The position numbers and the translations under genes are program-made. The notes beneath the pieces were generated by a model. That model was not told the origin of the DNA. It saw only the letters and a program-made list of their open reading frames with translations, and did no database searches. Source: Mucilaginibacter flavidus (GTDB taxonomy: Bacteria; Bacteroidota; Bacteroidia; Sphingobacteriales; Sphingobacteriaceae). Taken from it: 64,000 nucleotides of DNA. This document shows positions 42,675 through 51,473 of the stretch, one piece after another (position 1 is the stretch's first letter; each line of letters begins with the position of its first letter). The DNA lies in assembly GCF_024055575.1 (NCBI RefSeq), contig NZ_JAMXOE010000012.1, positions 62,001 through 126,000 on the forward strand. The letters are read 5' to 3'.

Positions 42675-43637
42675 GGTGATTTAGTTTAACATTTAATACA
42701 ATATCCTGTTTTTTTTAATGGAATAAAAATCGCTCAATGTTTTTCATTTAATAAAATTAGAGTGAGGGCGAGTTGCGGGAATTTAAATGACCATTTTTAG
42801 AGTATTACAAATTGTGGTCGCCACTGCATGTGGCTTCAAAAAATGACCTCCCGTTTTTGATAGATATATTCTACCCGAGACTCTCATCGATAAACGAACT
42901 GCCAGGGAAGATTTTCCTGGCTTTAAATGTCGTTTCCTGGCTTGCTACTTTATCCTCCCAAATTTTAAGACGACAAAACTCCTGACAACAGGTCGAAAAT
43001 ATCAGTGGATTTTTTCGGTGCTAATTTTAGTTTGGTATACATCTCCGCGAAATCTTGATTTCCCTAAAAACCTTATTTGGCAATCTCGGTACACTTAGTC
43101 TTAACTTAATTTTTATAGCGGGTATTCTGACTAAAACTTTAATTAATCATATTTATATATTTGATTTATAGTAAAATAAATAGCGAAAATTTGATATGTA
43201 TTTTTATATGCTAAAATAATTGGTAATTTGATTTTTAAAAGCTTTGTTTTATCGGAATAAATAGTTTTGATAATGGCCATAAATATTTTACTATAAAGTA
43301 ATTATTATATTGTTTGAAATAGCTTAATAGCACTATTCTGAATATTAACATAGTTACTTACGAGCGCTGGTTCAGCCAAAATATGGTAAGGGTATCTTTC
43401 TTTTCGATACACTTATAAAAATTGTTAAATTTGCCTGTAGCGCTGCGAAAACTTTTAAATGGTATGCCGGGGGCTGTGAAAAAGATAACGGCTTAGATGG
43501 CCTTAAATGGCGCGGGGCGTTTATAGCATTTTCTCCCCCACCCTGAGATAAGGATGGTAGTCGTCCAAAATAATTGACGCAGGGAGTATGGAATGATACG
43601 AATATCAGCGCCTAGGAATTGCAATAAATAGGGGTAA
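42675..43637. other. AT-rich gene-free region
   Basis: 963 bases without a supported gene. The middle (about 43130-43350) is strongly AT-rich, unlike its neighbours. Visible items are a GCCAGG/CCTGGC hairpin at about 42900-42922 and a perfect -7 box TAAATTTG at 43426-43433 on the plus strand with no gene behind it. A G-rich stretch follows at about 43468-43520. No transposase remnants are recognised. It could be a degraded gene, a foreign insert, or hold an unannotated RNA. Confidence 0.5.
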
Positions 43638-44543
43638 TCACGCCTGATTTTTTCGCCGGGCTAATTGCTTTTGGGCCACAGGGTACAGGAAGATTGTGGA
43701 TAGCAACAGCACTGCGCCGACCCAAAAGCCTAGGGTCATTTTGTTCATGTCCTTGAAAAAAACAAATGACATAACGATGCCATATACGGGCTCAAGGTTG
43801 GTAATTAGCGCTACCCTGAATGCCGAAAGTTCGCGCATTACAGACACACCGGCCACGTAGGCAAGCGACGTACAAATGGTGCCAAGGATGAAAAGATAAC
43901 CGATATCGGCCCCGCGCAGTGCCATCGATTGGTTGAAGCCGCCGGTAAATAAAAGGTAAATTGATATCCAGACAAAGGCTCCCGAAAGCTCGTAAAATGC
44001 TATTACCGGCGCTTCGAACTTTTTTACCTGGCGCGAATTGATGATTGAAAAAAGGCTGGCAAATACTGCGCTAAGTAGCCCTGCTTCTATACCCTTAGTG
44101 TATCTGCTTTCAAATTTAAAGATGGTGGCTATTCCCAATATTATTAAAATACCAGCCAGTATTTCCAACTTCGAAATCTTCTTTTTATTAATTAGCGGTT
44201 CAAAAATTGCGGTGAATAAAGTGATCGAAGAAAGGCAAACCAGGGTGACCGGAACGGTAGATAATTTAATAGAAGCGAAGAATAATATCCAGTGTCCGCC
44301 TACTAAAGCGCCCGTAAATATCAGCTTAAAAAAGCTGCGCATATCTAACTTTAGCGCTGTCTTATTGAACTTAAAATATAGGAATAATGACAGGGATGCA
44401 ATGAGTACGCGGTACCAAACCAGGCTTACTGCAGATACCGAAATAAGTGCGCCGAGTATGCCGGTAAAGCCCCAGATGAAAACAGTAAAATGAAGGATAA
44501 GCAGGTTTTTATTTAACCCCGGCGAGGCATTTTTCGGGTCCAT
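43638..44543 (-). CDS. EamA family transporter (DMT superfamily)
   Basis: 301 residues with about ten transmembrane helices arranged as two EamA repeats of five (FIWGFTGILGALI near the start of the first, SLAYVAGVSVMRELSAFRVALITNLEPVYG in the second, given in part). The N-E-P-V-Y-G motif near residue 255 is typical of drug/metabolite exporters of this family. The substrate is unknown. Its ATG overlaps the stop of the upstream LptF/G gene (TAATG), making a three-gene set with tgt. Confidence 0.85.
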   Translation of the reverse strand: MDPKNASPGLNKNLLILHFTVFIWGFTGILGALISVSAVSLVWYRVLIASLSLFLYFKFNKTALKLDMRSFFKLIFTGALVGGHWILFFASIKLSTVPVTLVCLSSITLFTAIFEPLINKKKISKLEILAGILIILGIATIFKFESRYTKGIEAGLLSAVFASLFSIINSRQVKKFEAPVIAFYELSGAFVWISIYLLFTGGFNQSMALRGADIGYLFILGTICTSLAYVAGVSVMRELSAFRVALITNLEPVYGIVMSFVFFKDMNKMTLGFWVGAVLLLSTIFLYPVAQKQLARRKNQA

Positions 44544-45649
44544 TATTTGGGCGCTTTTGACAGCAAATATAACCCAACTAATCCGAATATTCCATTAGGT
44601 ATAAACACCGCTATAATGGATGGCATGTTTCCTTTTACCGCAAAAACAAATGCAAACCTATCGACGACGATGTAGGCAAAACAAAGGAAAATACCTATCC
44701 CCAGGGGCAACCCAATGCCGCCGCGAACCTTACGTGAGGATATAGAAACACCAATAAGCGTGAGCACATATGATGATAATGGGTACACAAAACGCTGGTC
44801 GAACACATAGGTCATTTCCTTTAATGCACCGGTTCCGCGAAGCTTTTCCTTTATAATGTTTTTGCTCAGCTCGCCTGTCGCCATGGCTGTGTAGCCGTTG
44901 TCGTAGGTGATAAAATCAACCGGCCGCATATCTAATAGGGTGTCTTTCGATCGCCCGGTGCTATCCACATATTTTTCTTTCAGCCCGTTTATATACCTTA
45001 CGGTATAGCTTTTAATGGTCCACACCCGCTTTAACGAGTCGTACACAATAGTGTTGGCCAGCAATTTTTCCCTTAGCTGGTCACCATCAAACTTCTCTAA
45101 AATAAACTGGTAGCCGGTACGTATGGAATTATCAAACGACTGTACGTAGGCAAAAGTGTGTTTATCCAGCTGTATGTGTACCTCGCTTTTCGCCGGGTCG
45201 TCGCCGTTAAATCGGTTGGCATTTTCGAAGGATATCTTCAGGTTATTGGTATACGGAATAAGGTAAAGGTTGGCAAAAAGCGACACCAAAAAAATCAGCG
45301 TGGCGCAAATAAAATAAGGCCTTAAAAAGCGGTTGAAACTAGCCTTGCCGCTTAATATCGGCACAATTTCCGTTTGGTTGGCCATTTTGGCCGTAAAGTA
45401 TATTACCGCCAAAAAGTTAATAAGCGGCGATAGCAGGTTCATATAAAAAGGTATAAAACCTGCGTAGTATTTAAATACAATCTCGTTTAAAGTATTGTGG
45501 TTTTTAAGGAAATTATCAATGTGTTCTGATATATCAAAAATAACTGTAATCACCACAAAAATGCCCAGCGTAAACGCAAACGTGCCCAGGTATTTTTTAA
45601 TAATATACCTGTCGATTGTTTTTAAATACCTGTATAAAATGGCTTTCAT
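44543..45649 (-). CDS. LptF/LptG family LPS export permease
   Basis: 368 residues of the YjgP/YjgQ family. One or two N-terminal helices (YIIKKYLGTFAFTLGIFVVITVIF shortened to its core TFAFTLGIF, about 18-45), further helices (about 60-80 and 100-120), a periplasmic beta-jellyroll (about 125-265), then three C-terminal helices. The family forms the inner-membrane part of the LptB2FG LPS extractor. It is placed exactly between tgt (TAAATG junction) and EamA. Confidence 0.88.
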   Translation of the reverse strand: MKAILYRYLKTIDRYIIKKYLGTFAFTLGIFVVITVIFDISEHIDNFLKNHNTLNEIVFKYYAGFIPFYMNLLSPLINFLAVIYFTAKMANQTEIVPILSGKASFNRFLRPYFICATLIFLVSLFANLYLIPYTNNLKISFENANRFNGDDPAKSEVHIQLDKHTFAYVQSFDNSIRTGYQFILEKFDGDQLREKLLANTIVYDSLKRVWTIKSYTVRYINGLKEKYVDSTGRSKDTLLDMRPVDFITYDNGYTAMATGELSKNIIKEKLRGTGALKEMTYVFDQRFVYPLSSYVLTLIGVSISSRKVRGGIGLPLGIGIFLCFAYIVVDRFAFVFAVKGNMPSIIAVFIPNGIFGLVGLYLLSKAPK

Positions 45650-46780
45650 TTATAATCGTTGCGCTAAGCGGTTTACCATTGCATTTTTCCAGCTATAAAA
45701 CTCGCCGGCAATTATTTTATTGCGGGCTTCGGTAACCAACCACAAATAAAAGTGCAGGTTATGCAAAGTAGCTATCTGTGCGCCCAGCATTTCGCCTGAA
45801 TGTATCAGGTGCCTAAGGTAAGCTTTTGTATAGGCAGTATCGGCAAATAAATCGCTATCCTGTTCAATAGGCGAAAAATCGTTCTTCCACTTCTCGTTCT
45901 TGATGTTAATAATGCCATTTTTTGTAAACAGCATGCCGTTGCGTGCGTTACGGGTGGGCATTACGCAATCAAACATATCAATCCCGAGGGCAATGTTCTC
46001 CAAAATATTAACAGGGGTGCCTACGCCCATAAGGTACCGTGGCTTTTGTTCGGGTAATATATTGCATACAACTTCCGTCATCGCGTACATTTCTTCGGCC
46101 GGCTCACCAACCGAAAGGCCGCCGATGGCATTTCCTTCCCGTTCAAATGATGCAATAACTTCTGCTGATTTTACCCGCAGATCCTTGTAAACAGAGCCTT
46201 GTACAATAGGAAAAAGTGTCTGGCTATAACCGTATTTTGGCTCCGTACTATCGAACCGGTCGCAGCAGCGTTTCAGCCAGCGGTGAGTCATATCGATGGA
46301 GCGGCGGGCATAGCCATATTCGCATGGGTAAGGGGTACACTCGTCAAACGCCATTATTATATCGGCACCGATAGTGCGCTGGGTATCCATCACATTTTCG
46401 GGTGTAAACAAATGTTTTGAGCCATCGATATGGGAACGGAACGTAACGCCTTCTTCCTTTATTTTGCGTACCTCGGTTAAAGAATACACCTGGTAACCGC
46501 CGCTGTCAGTTAAGATAGGACCGTCCCAACCGTTAAATTTATGCAGGCCGCCGGCAGCTTCAATGGTGTTTAATCCCGGGCGTAAATATAAATGGTATGT
46601 GTTACCCAGTATTATCTGCGCCTTAATATCGTTTTTAAGTTCGTGCTGGTGTACCGCCTTAACGGTCCCGGCAGTACCAACGGGCATAAATATAGGGGTC
46701 TGTATAGTGCCATGGTCGGTGGTTATTTCACCTGCCCGTGCTTTCGAAAGCGGATCCTTTGCTGTTAAGTTGAATTTCAT
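45650..46780 (-). CDS. tgt: Queuine/preQ1 tRNA-guanine transglycosylase
   Basis: 376 residues. It exchanges guanine-34 for preQ1 in tRNAs with GUN anticodons. The substrate site TDSGGYQVYSL (about 90) and the GGLSVGEP loop (about 223) are intact, as is the nucleophile region FDCVMPTRNARNG (about 270). The zinc-binding C-x-C-x2-C usual before AYLRHL is absent: the segment reads SDLFAD (residues 309-314), while the distal His (TLHNLHF) remains. The enzyme may have lost the structural zinc. Confidence 0.92.
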   Translation of the reverse strand: MKFNLTAKDPLSKARAGEITTDHGTIQTPIFMPVGTAGTVKAVHQHELKNDIKAQIILGNTYHLYLRPGLNTIEAAGGLHKFNGWDGPILTDSGGYQVYSLTEVRKIKEEGVTFRSHIDGSKHLFTPENVMDTQRTIGADIIMAFDECTPYPCEYGYARRSIDMTHRWLKRCCDRFDSTEPKYGYSQTLFPIVQGSVYKDLRVKSAEVIASFEREGNAIGGLSVGEPAEEMYAMTEVVCNILPEQKPRYLMGVGTPVNILENIALGIDMFDCVMPTRNARNGMLFTKNGIINIKNEKWKNDFSPIEQDSDLFADTAYTKAYLRHLIHSGEMLGAQIATLHNLHFYLWLVTEARNKIIAGEFYSWKNAMVNRLAQRL

Positions 46781-46790
46781 TATAAGGACG

Positions 46791-46798
46791 CAAAATTA
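46791..46798 (-). promoter_or_regulatory. -7 box of the tgt promoter
   Basis: Minus strand TAATTTTG followed by CG, matching TAnnTTTG. It is only 10 bases upstream of the ATG, which implies a very short or nearly absent 5' leader. Confidence 0.4.
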
Positions 46799-46810
46799 AC
46801 ATAATAATTA

Positions 46811-46981
46811 TGTTGTAAGGTTGGAATGTTGTAAAGTTGAAACGTTATTGGCATAACGAATACCTTTTCGATTTATTTAACATTACAACCTTTCAATGTT
46901 GCAACATTTCAACCACTTCCTTAATGGCAATTGGTTTGATTTATTTAACATTACAACATTTCAACCTTACAACATTCCAAC
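46811..46981. repeat. Inverted arrays of GTTGTAAGGTTGGAAT-type words
   Basis: The G-rich arm (46811-46845) repeats GTTGTAA, GTTGGAAT and GTTGAAAC. Two C-rich arms (46879-46916 and 46945-46981) repeat CATTACAACC, CATTTCAACC and ACATTCCAAC. A 19-base word beginning GATTTATTTAACATTACAAC occurs twice (46870 and 46938), so part of the region has been duplicated. Confidence 0.75.
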
Positions 46982-46990
46982 AATTTTTGC

Positions 46991-46998
46991 GACCTTTG
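46991..46998 (+). promoter_or_regulatory. Probable -7 box of the glycosyltransferase/sigma/rsmG operon
   Basis: GACCTTTG followed by CA, one mismatch from TAnnTTTG. It lies 21 bases before the TTG start proposed for the glycosyltransferase and after the repeat arrays. Confidence 0.35.
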
Positions 46999-47019
46999 CA
47001 CATTATTTTTGACACCGGT

Positions 47020-48138
47020 TTGGAAACATATTTACATTACGCGTTATTTATTTCACTACAGTTTTGCTTCCTTATTCAGCTATATTTTTTAATTGCCAAC
47101 CAAAGCAAACTTAACAAGTTTAAGCCGGTTGAGTCGCTTCCCGAGGTGTTGATCCCTGTGTCAGTAATTATAAGTGCCCGCAACGAGGCCAATAACCTGC
47201 GCGAAAACCTGCCTTCGATACTGGAGCAAAATTATCCGGATTTTGAGGTAGTTGTTATAAACGATTGCTCATATGATGCGTCGGGCGATGTGCTAGATGA
47301 GATGAAAGAGAAGTACCCGCGCCTTAAAGTGGTTACCATAACCGAGCACGACAGGTTTAAAACCGGCAAAAAATTCGCATTGACCCTGGGTATAAAAGCT
47401 GCAAAAAACGAATACCTGCTGTTTACCGATGCCGATTGCGTACCTGCTTCGGATAACTGGATAACCTATATGGCCGCCAATTTTACCAAGCCTGCTCAGA
47501 TTGTTTTGGGCTATTCGCCATATAAAAAAACGCGCAATTTCTTAAACCCGTTTATCCGTTTTGAGACGATAAAAACTGCTATTAACTACCTGTCGGCTGC
47601 GGTTAGGGGTGACGCTTATATGGGTATAGGGCGTAACCTGGCTTATACTAAAACCTTGTTTTTTGGGGCCAAAGGTTTTGCTGCACACATGCACGTAATA
47701 TCGGGCGATGACGATTTGTTTGTAAATCAAAACGCAACTGCCGATAATACAGCCATCGAAATGAACCCCGACTCGTTTGTTTATACCGACGCTAAGACCA
47801 CTTTGAATTCGTTGTTTCGTCAAAAAAAGCGCCATTTTGGGGTGGGTAAATTGTATAAGGCGAGGCATCGCCGCATACTGAGTATCGATGCAGCGAGCGG
47901 CTTCCTATTCTATATTTTATTAACATTATGCTTAGTTTTCAACTTTGAACCCCTGTTAGCCGCAGGTTTGTTTATGTTTAGGTTGATTTTTCAATTAATC
48001 ATATATAATAAGCTATTTAAGCGATTAGATGGCAAGGGCTTGTTATGGTACCTGCCCTTTTTTGATGCGATTTATTATATTTACTTAAATACTTTTGGGT
48101 TAATTGGCACTTTTATAAAAACCACTCAATGGAAATAA
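47020..48138 (+). CDS. Family 2 glycosyltransferase, membrane-bound
   Basis: 372 residues from a TTG start giving METYLHYALFISLQFCFLI. The frame is open a further 61 codons upstream, but those cross the repeat arrays and the promoter. One N-terminal helix (about 5-28) precedes a GT-A domain: VSVIISARNEANNLRENLPSIL, INDCSYDAS, FTDADCVPAS (D-x-D metal site near residue 148) and SGDDDLFVNQ. Two C-terminal membrane helices follow (about 295-345). This is the layout of processive or polyprenyl-type GT2 enzymes; donor and acceptor are unknown. It overlaps the sigma-factor gene by 10 bases. Confidence 0.8.
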   Translation: METYLHYALFISLQFCFLIQLYFLIANQSKLNKFKPVESLPEVLIPVSVIISARNEANNLRENLPSILEQNYPDFEVVVINDCSYDASGDVLDEMKEKYPRLKVVTITEHDRFKTGKKFALTLGIKAAKNEYLLFTDADCVPASDNWITYMAANFTKPAQIVLGYSPYKKTRNFLNPFIRFETIKTAINYLSAAVRGDAYMGIGRNLAYTKTLFFGAKGFAAHMHVISGDDDLFVNQNATADNTAIEMNPDSFVYTDAKTTLNSLFRQKKRHFGVGKLYKARHRRILSIDAASGFLFYILLTLCLVFNFEPLLAAGLFMFRLIFQLIIYNKLFKRLDGKGLLWYLPFFDAIYYIYLNTFGLIGTFIKTTQWK

Positions 48139-48734
48139 ATTCGAATTTTACCGAGAACGCAAAGAACGATTTTCACCTTGTTGTAAGGGCACGACAGGGC
48201 GACCAGAAGGCTTATGCCGATTTGATGCACAGGTATAAGGATTCTATTTATTTTATGGTGCTTAAGATGGTTAACAACAAAGAGGACGCTATGGACCTTA
48301 CCGTTGAAACCTTTGCCAAAGCGTTTGAGAAACTGGAAAAGTATCAGCCCGACTACGCCTTTAGTACCTGGCTTTTCCGCGTTGCCACCAATAACTGTAT
48401 CGATTTTATCCGGAAAAAGAAGTTGAACACCATGTCGATCCACGGCATGATGGACGAGGACGGCGAAGAAAAACAACTGCAGATTAAGGCGGATGTGCTG
48501 AACCCTGAAGAAGTTTCAATAAAAAAACAACAAACCCAGGAGCTTAAATTACTTATTGAAAGCCTGCCACCGCGTTACCGCAACCTAATTACGCTGCGCT
48601 ACTTTGATGAGTTATCCTACGAAGAAATTGCCCAACAGCTCGACCTGCCTTTAGGTACAGTTAAGGCCCAGCTTTTCAGGGCCAGATACCTACTTGGTAA
48701 TATAATTAACCGGTTTAACAGGGATGATATCTGA
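48129..48734 (+). CDS. ECF-type RNA polymerase sigma factor
   Basis: 201 residues with sigma-70 region 2 (DLMHRYKDSIYFMVLKMV, DAMDLTVETFAKAFEKL and STWLFRVATNNCIDFIRKKK, about 22-95). Region 4 (LPPRYRNLITLRYFDELSYEEIAQQLDLPLGTVKAQLFRARYLL, given here in part as YEEIAQQLDLPLGTVK) covers about 140-195. No anti-sigma gene is adjacent; the ends overlap the glycosyltransferase and rsmG genes, so the three are one transcript. A general housekeeping ECF of Bacteroidota is the likely class. Targets are unknown. Confidence 0.9.
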   Translation: MEINSNFTENAKNDFHLVVRARQGDQKAYADLMHRYKDSIYFMVLKMVNNKEDAMDLTVETFAKAFEKLEKYQPDYAFSTWLFRVATNNCIDFIRKKKLNTMSIHGMMDEDGEEKQLQIKADVLNPEEVSIKKQQTQELKLLIESLPPRYRNLITLRYFDELSYEEIAQQLDLPLGTVKAQLFRARYLLGNIINRFNRDDI

Positions 48735-49350
48735 TTACCTGCTAAAATATTTCCCCAATCTTACGGCGCAGCAGCAAGAGCAGTTTAACCGCCTGCCCGA
48801 ATTGTACACCTTTTGGAACAACCAGATAAACGTAATATCGCGCAAGGATATTGACATGCTGGGTGAGCGCCATGTTTTACACTCGCTGGGCATAGCCAAA
48901 GTAATGGCGTTTTTACCCGGCGAAAACGTACTTGATGTGGGCACAGGCGGTGGTTTTCCAGGTATTCCTTTAGCTATTCTTTTCCCCGAGACACAGTTCC
49001 ACCTTGTCGATTCTATTGGCAAAAAAATAAAGGTGGTGCAGGAAGTCGAAAAAGCGCTTGGTCTTAAAAATGTAAAAGCCAGCCACCAGCGCGCCGAACA
49101 GGTTGATGAAAAGTTTGATTTTGTAGTGTCGCGTGCGGTTACACAACTGAAGGATTTTTATCCATGGGTGCGTGGTAAGTTTAACAAGCAATCAAAAAAT
49201 AAGCTGCCGAACGGCATTCTTTATTTAAAAGGAGGGGATTTGGCGCAGGAAATTAAAGAATCTGGGCTAAAGGTTACCCAATACCATCTTAAGGATTATT
49301 TCGCCGAGGAGTTTTTTGAAACTAAGCAGGTTATCTACGTTAAAGCATAA
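48724..49350 (+). CDS. rsmG: 16S rRNA (guanine-527-N7)-methyltransferase RsmG
   Basis: 208 residues. It methylates G527 of 16S rRNA with SAM. NQINVISRKDIDMLGERHVLHSL is the conserved RsmG lead-in (given here within the limit as INVISRKDIDML), and DVGTGGGFPGIPLAILFP is the SAM loop near residue 72. VVSRAVTQLKDF near 138 completes the signature. It overlaps the sigma gene by 11 bases, the last gene of the three-gene unit. Confidence 0.93.
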   Translation: MISDYLLKYFPNLTAQQQEQFNRLPELYTFWNNQINVISRKDIDMLGERHVLHSLGIAKVMAFLPGENVLDVGTGGGFPGIPLAILFPETQFHLVDSIGKKIKVVQEVEKALGLKNVKASHQRAEQVDEKFDFVVSRAVTQLKDFYPWVRGKFNKQSKNKLPNGILYLKGGDLAQEIKESGLKVTQYHLKDYFAEEFFETKQVIYVKA

Positions 49351-49535
49351 CCGTTGACTTCGCTGATTCGTTAAGACGCGCGATAGTTATCATTTTTCAT
49401 TACAGTGTACAAATCGGTGTAATCATTGAGTTTCAATCGGTGTAACCTGTCATATACGACAAATTGCCGAAACGGTTTTTGGCCGGTCAGCAATTTAATT
49501 TATTGATTATTACTATTTAATTGTTTGACAAATTG

Positions 49536-51095
49536 TTATTTTTTTGGTGGATAGGTTGTTACTACCACTTCGTTAAGCATATATGTGGTTTTAGGATCAT
49601 CGCTCTTAGGAAATTTAGGTGCAGCAAACCTACCTTTGGGAGTGTTGCCAACATACTTTCCTCCGTCATCCATTATTGCGAATGACACAGATATAGCATA
49701 ATGGATTATAGATTTTTGTTCTGGAAATTTACCATCGTAGTTTCTTAGTACCCGTAAAACTTCCCCATCCATCTCGTCATTAAGTCCGCGGCTAATCTGT
49801 AAATCCTCTATTTTACCATTTGTTACATTGAAAGTTGCGATCACTCTGCCTGAAATTAGGTTATCCCGGCCTTTTGTAGGGTATCTTACGTATTTTTGAA
49901 TGTATTTGTAGAATGCTTCAAAAGGATCTGCGGGCGGTGGTGGTGGCGGTAAAAGCGTAACATCAATGATCTTAACGGGCTTATTCGCTGCTACCTCTTT
50001 TAACACCAATGGCTTCGCTTGCGACAGCTTCGTATTGGTCATTGTTATAACTGTATCGCCTTTGGCTGGTTTTGATGGTGGCGGCGGCAGTAAAAGCTTA
50101 ATATCGGTTATTTTCACCGGTTTGTTTGTATTGGTTTGTTTCAGCTTTAAAGGTTTCGCGTCTGCAAGTTTTACAGTAGTGATTTTTACTGCGGTATCAG
50201 TTATTGTTTTTTGCGGCGCAATATCCACCAGGCCATAGGTTTTACTGAACCCTAAGGTTGATACACACAGCAAGCCGGCGCATACCGGCAGGGCCGCGAG
50301 GTACTTTAGCCTTGCTAAATTCCCCGAACGTTTTTGGTTTAACATAATGATCCTCTTTTTTAGTAAGTTATAATTGAAAAATGAATTCGAAATTGACGAT
50401 CCGCTTAAGCCATAAGCATTGCTCACCAAAAACGAGGAGTAGGCAAGGGTATCGCTCTCATAAGCGGCGGTTTGCTCATCGGCAATATACTCATGCACGG
50501 TTTTAAGGCTACGCTGCAGCAGGTAAATGAAAGGATTAAACCAGTTGACGATCTTCACCAGTTCCAAAAACACGATATCAAGGGAGTGTTTTTGATCGAT
50601 ATGAATTAGCTCATGCCGTATCATGATATCAGCGCCGGATACATTGGTGCCGATAAATACATAGTTGAAAAAGGAAAATGCTGTATTTGCATCCTCAACT
50701 TTAATAAGCTTATACTTATTACGCAGCAGGCTTTTTTGTGTTCGTGTTAATTTTAAAAGTTGAGAAATTTTTAAAGCAAACAGGGTAAGCATTACCACTG
50801 CACCGGTTACGTATCCAATTACAAGTACGTTTTGCCAGGTAAAATACGCTGTAGTCGCAACGTTTTCATGGAGGTGCTGATTGTAAATTATTGTGGTAAC
50901 TACCTGCCCGCCATCTTCGTATGATTTTAACCAGCCCACTTGCACCAGCGGGATAATGTATGATAAAACAGGCGTGCACAACAAGTAAACCCGGTTCAAC
51001 TTGTAATAAGTTTCTTTATCGAGCAGTAAAAAATACAGCGCGTAAAATACCCCCAGGTAAATATTCGCTTCCAACAGATAATGCAGCCAATTCAT
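49536..51095 (-). CDS. BlaR1/MecR1-type M56 peptidase with proline-rich repeats and TonB-like C-terminus
   Basis: 519 residues. Four N-terminal membrane helices (about 5-25, 35-55, 85-110, 270-290) surround the M56 zinc peptidase, with HELIH (about 185) and the downstream EYIADEQTA. After the last helix come two copies of a roughly 43-residue unit (VKITTVKLADAKPLKLKQ and VITMTNTKLSQAKPLVLKE), each ending in PVKI-D-LLPPPPP. A TonB C-terminal-like domain follows (about 410-495, YVRYPTKGRD and RVIATFNVTNGKIEDLQISR). It pairs with the BlaI gene just upstream. The signal sensed is unknown. Confidence 0.85.
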   Translation of the reverse strand: MNWLHYLLEANIYLGVFYALYFLLLDKETYYKLNRVYLLCTPVLSYIIPLVQVGWLKSYEDGGQVVTTIIYNQHLHENVATTAYFTWQNVLVIGYVTGAVVMLTLFALKISQLLKLTRTQKSLLRNKYKLIKVEDANTAFSFFNYVFIGTNVSGADIMIRHELIHIDQKHSLDIVFLELVKIVNWFNPFIYLLQRSLKTVHEYIADEQTAAYESDTLAYSSFLVSNAYGLSGSSISNSFFNYNLLKKRIIMLNQKRSGNLARLKYLAALPVCAGLLCVSTLGFSKTYGLVDIAPQKTITDTAVKITTVKLADAKPLKLKQTNTNKPVKITDIKLLLPPPPSKPAKGDTVITMTNTKLSQAKPLVLKEVAANKPVKIIDVTLLPPPPPPADPFEAFYKYIQKYVRYPTKGRDNLISGRVIATFNVTNGKIEDLQISRGLNDEMDGEVLRVLRNYDGKFPEQKSIIHYAISVSFAIMDDGGKYVGNTPKGRFAAPKFPKSDDPKTTYMLNEVVVTTYPPKK

Positions 51096-51100
51096 GATTT

Positions 51101-51469
51101 TTAGTTTTTTAGGTTGTCAATCAGTTTGGTAAGCTCATCGAGCTCCTTTACGTCCAGGTTTTTTTCGTCGACAATAAATGACACCAGGCTTTTGTAGGAA
51201 TTGCTGAAATAGTTTTTCATCATCTTATCAAAAGTGAATTTTTTGTAAACATCTTCGCTGACGGCCGGGAAGTAAACATGTGAGTTGCCGTAGGCTTTAT
51301 GGTCGATAAATCCTTTGCCTTCCAAAACCCTCACCACTGTCGACACAGTGTTATAGGCTGGTTTTGGTTCCGGCATTTCTTCAATAATGTCTTTCACAAT
51401 GGCCTCTTTTAGCTGCCACAGTATTTGCATCACCTGCTCTTCGGCTTTTGTAAGTTCTTTAATGTTCAT
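51101..51469 (-). CDS. BlaI/MecI/CopY family transcriptional repressor
   Basis: 122 residues, a winged-helix repressor: LTKAEEQVMQILWQLKEAIVKDI (in part) and KPAYNTVSTVVRVLEGKGFIDHKAYGNSHVYFP give the helix-turn-helix and wing. The C-terminal half is the dimer region cleaved by BlaR-type proteases in known systems. The stop lies five bases before the M56 gene start, as in the usual repressor-protease pair. Three matching palindromes stand just upstream of its ATG, consistent with autoregulation. Confidence 0.92.
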   Translation of the reverse strand: MNIKELTKAEEQVMQILWQLKEAIVKDIIEEMPEPKPAYNTVSTVVRVLEGKGFIDHKAYGNSHVYFPAVSEDVYKKFTFDKMMKNYFSNSYKSLVSFIVDEKNLDVKELDELTKLIDNLKN

Positions 51470-51473
51470 AGTA

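Noticed and set aside
46870..46956. Duplicated word GATTTATTTAACATTACAAC taken as insertion-site duplication
   Set aside because: It lies within the array region and is better explained by local tandem duplication of array sequence; no element sits between the copies except more array.
46837..47019. N-terminal 61 codons of the glycosyltransferase ORF
   Set aside because: They cover two repeat arms and the probable promoter; the natural start is the TTG at 47020.
49412..49445. Direct repeat of AATCGGTGTAA 23 bp apart between rsmG and the M56 gene
   Set aside because: Only two copies, both downstream of convergent genes, with no promoter nearby; probably chance or a minor duplication.
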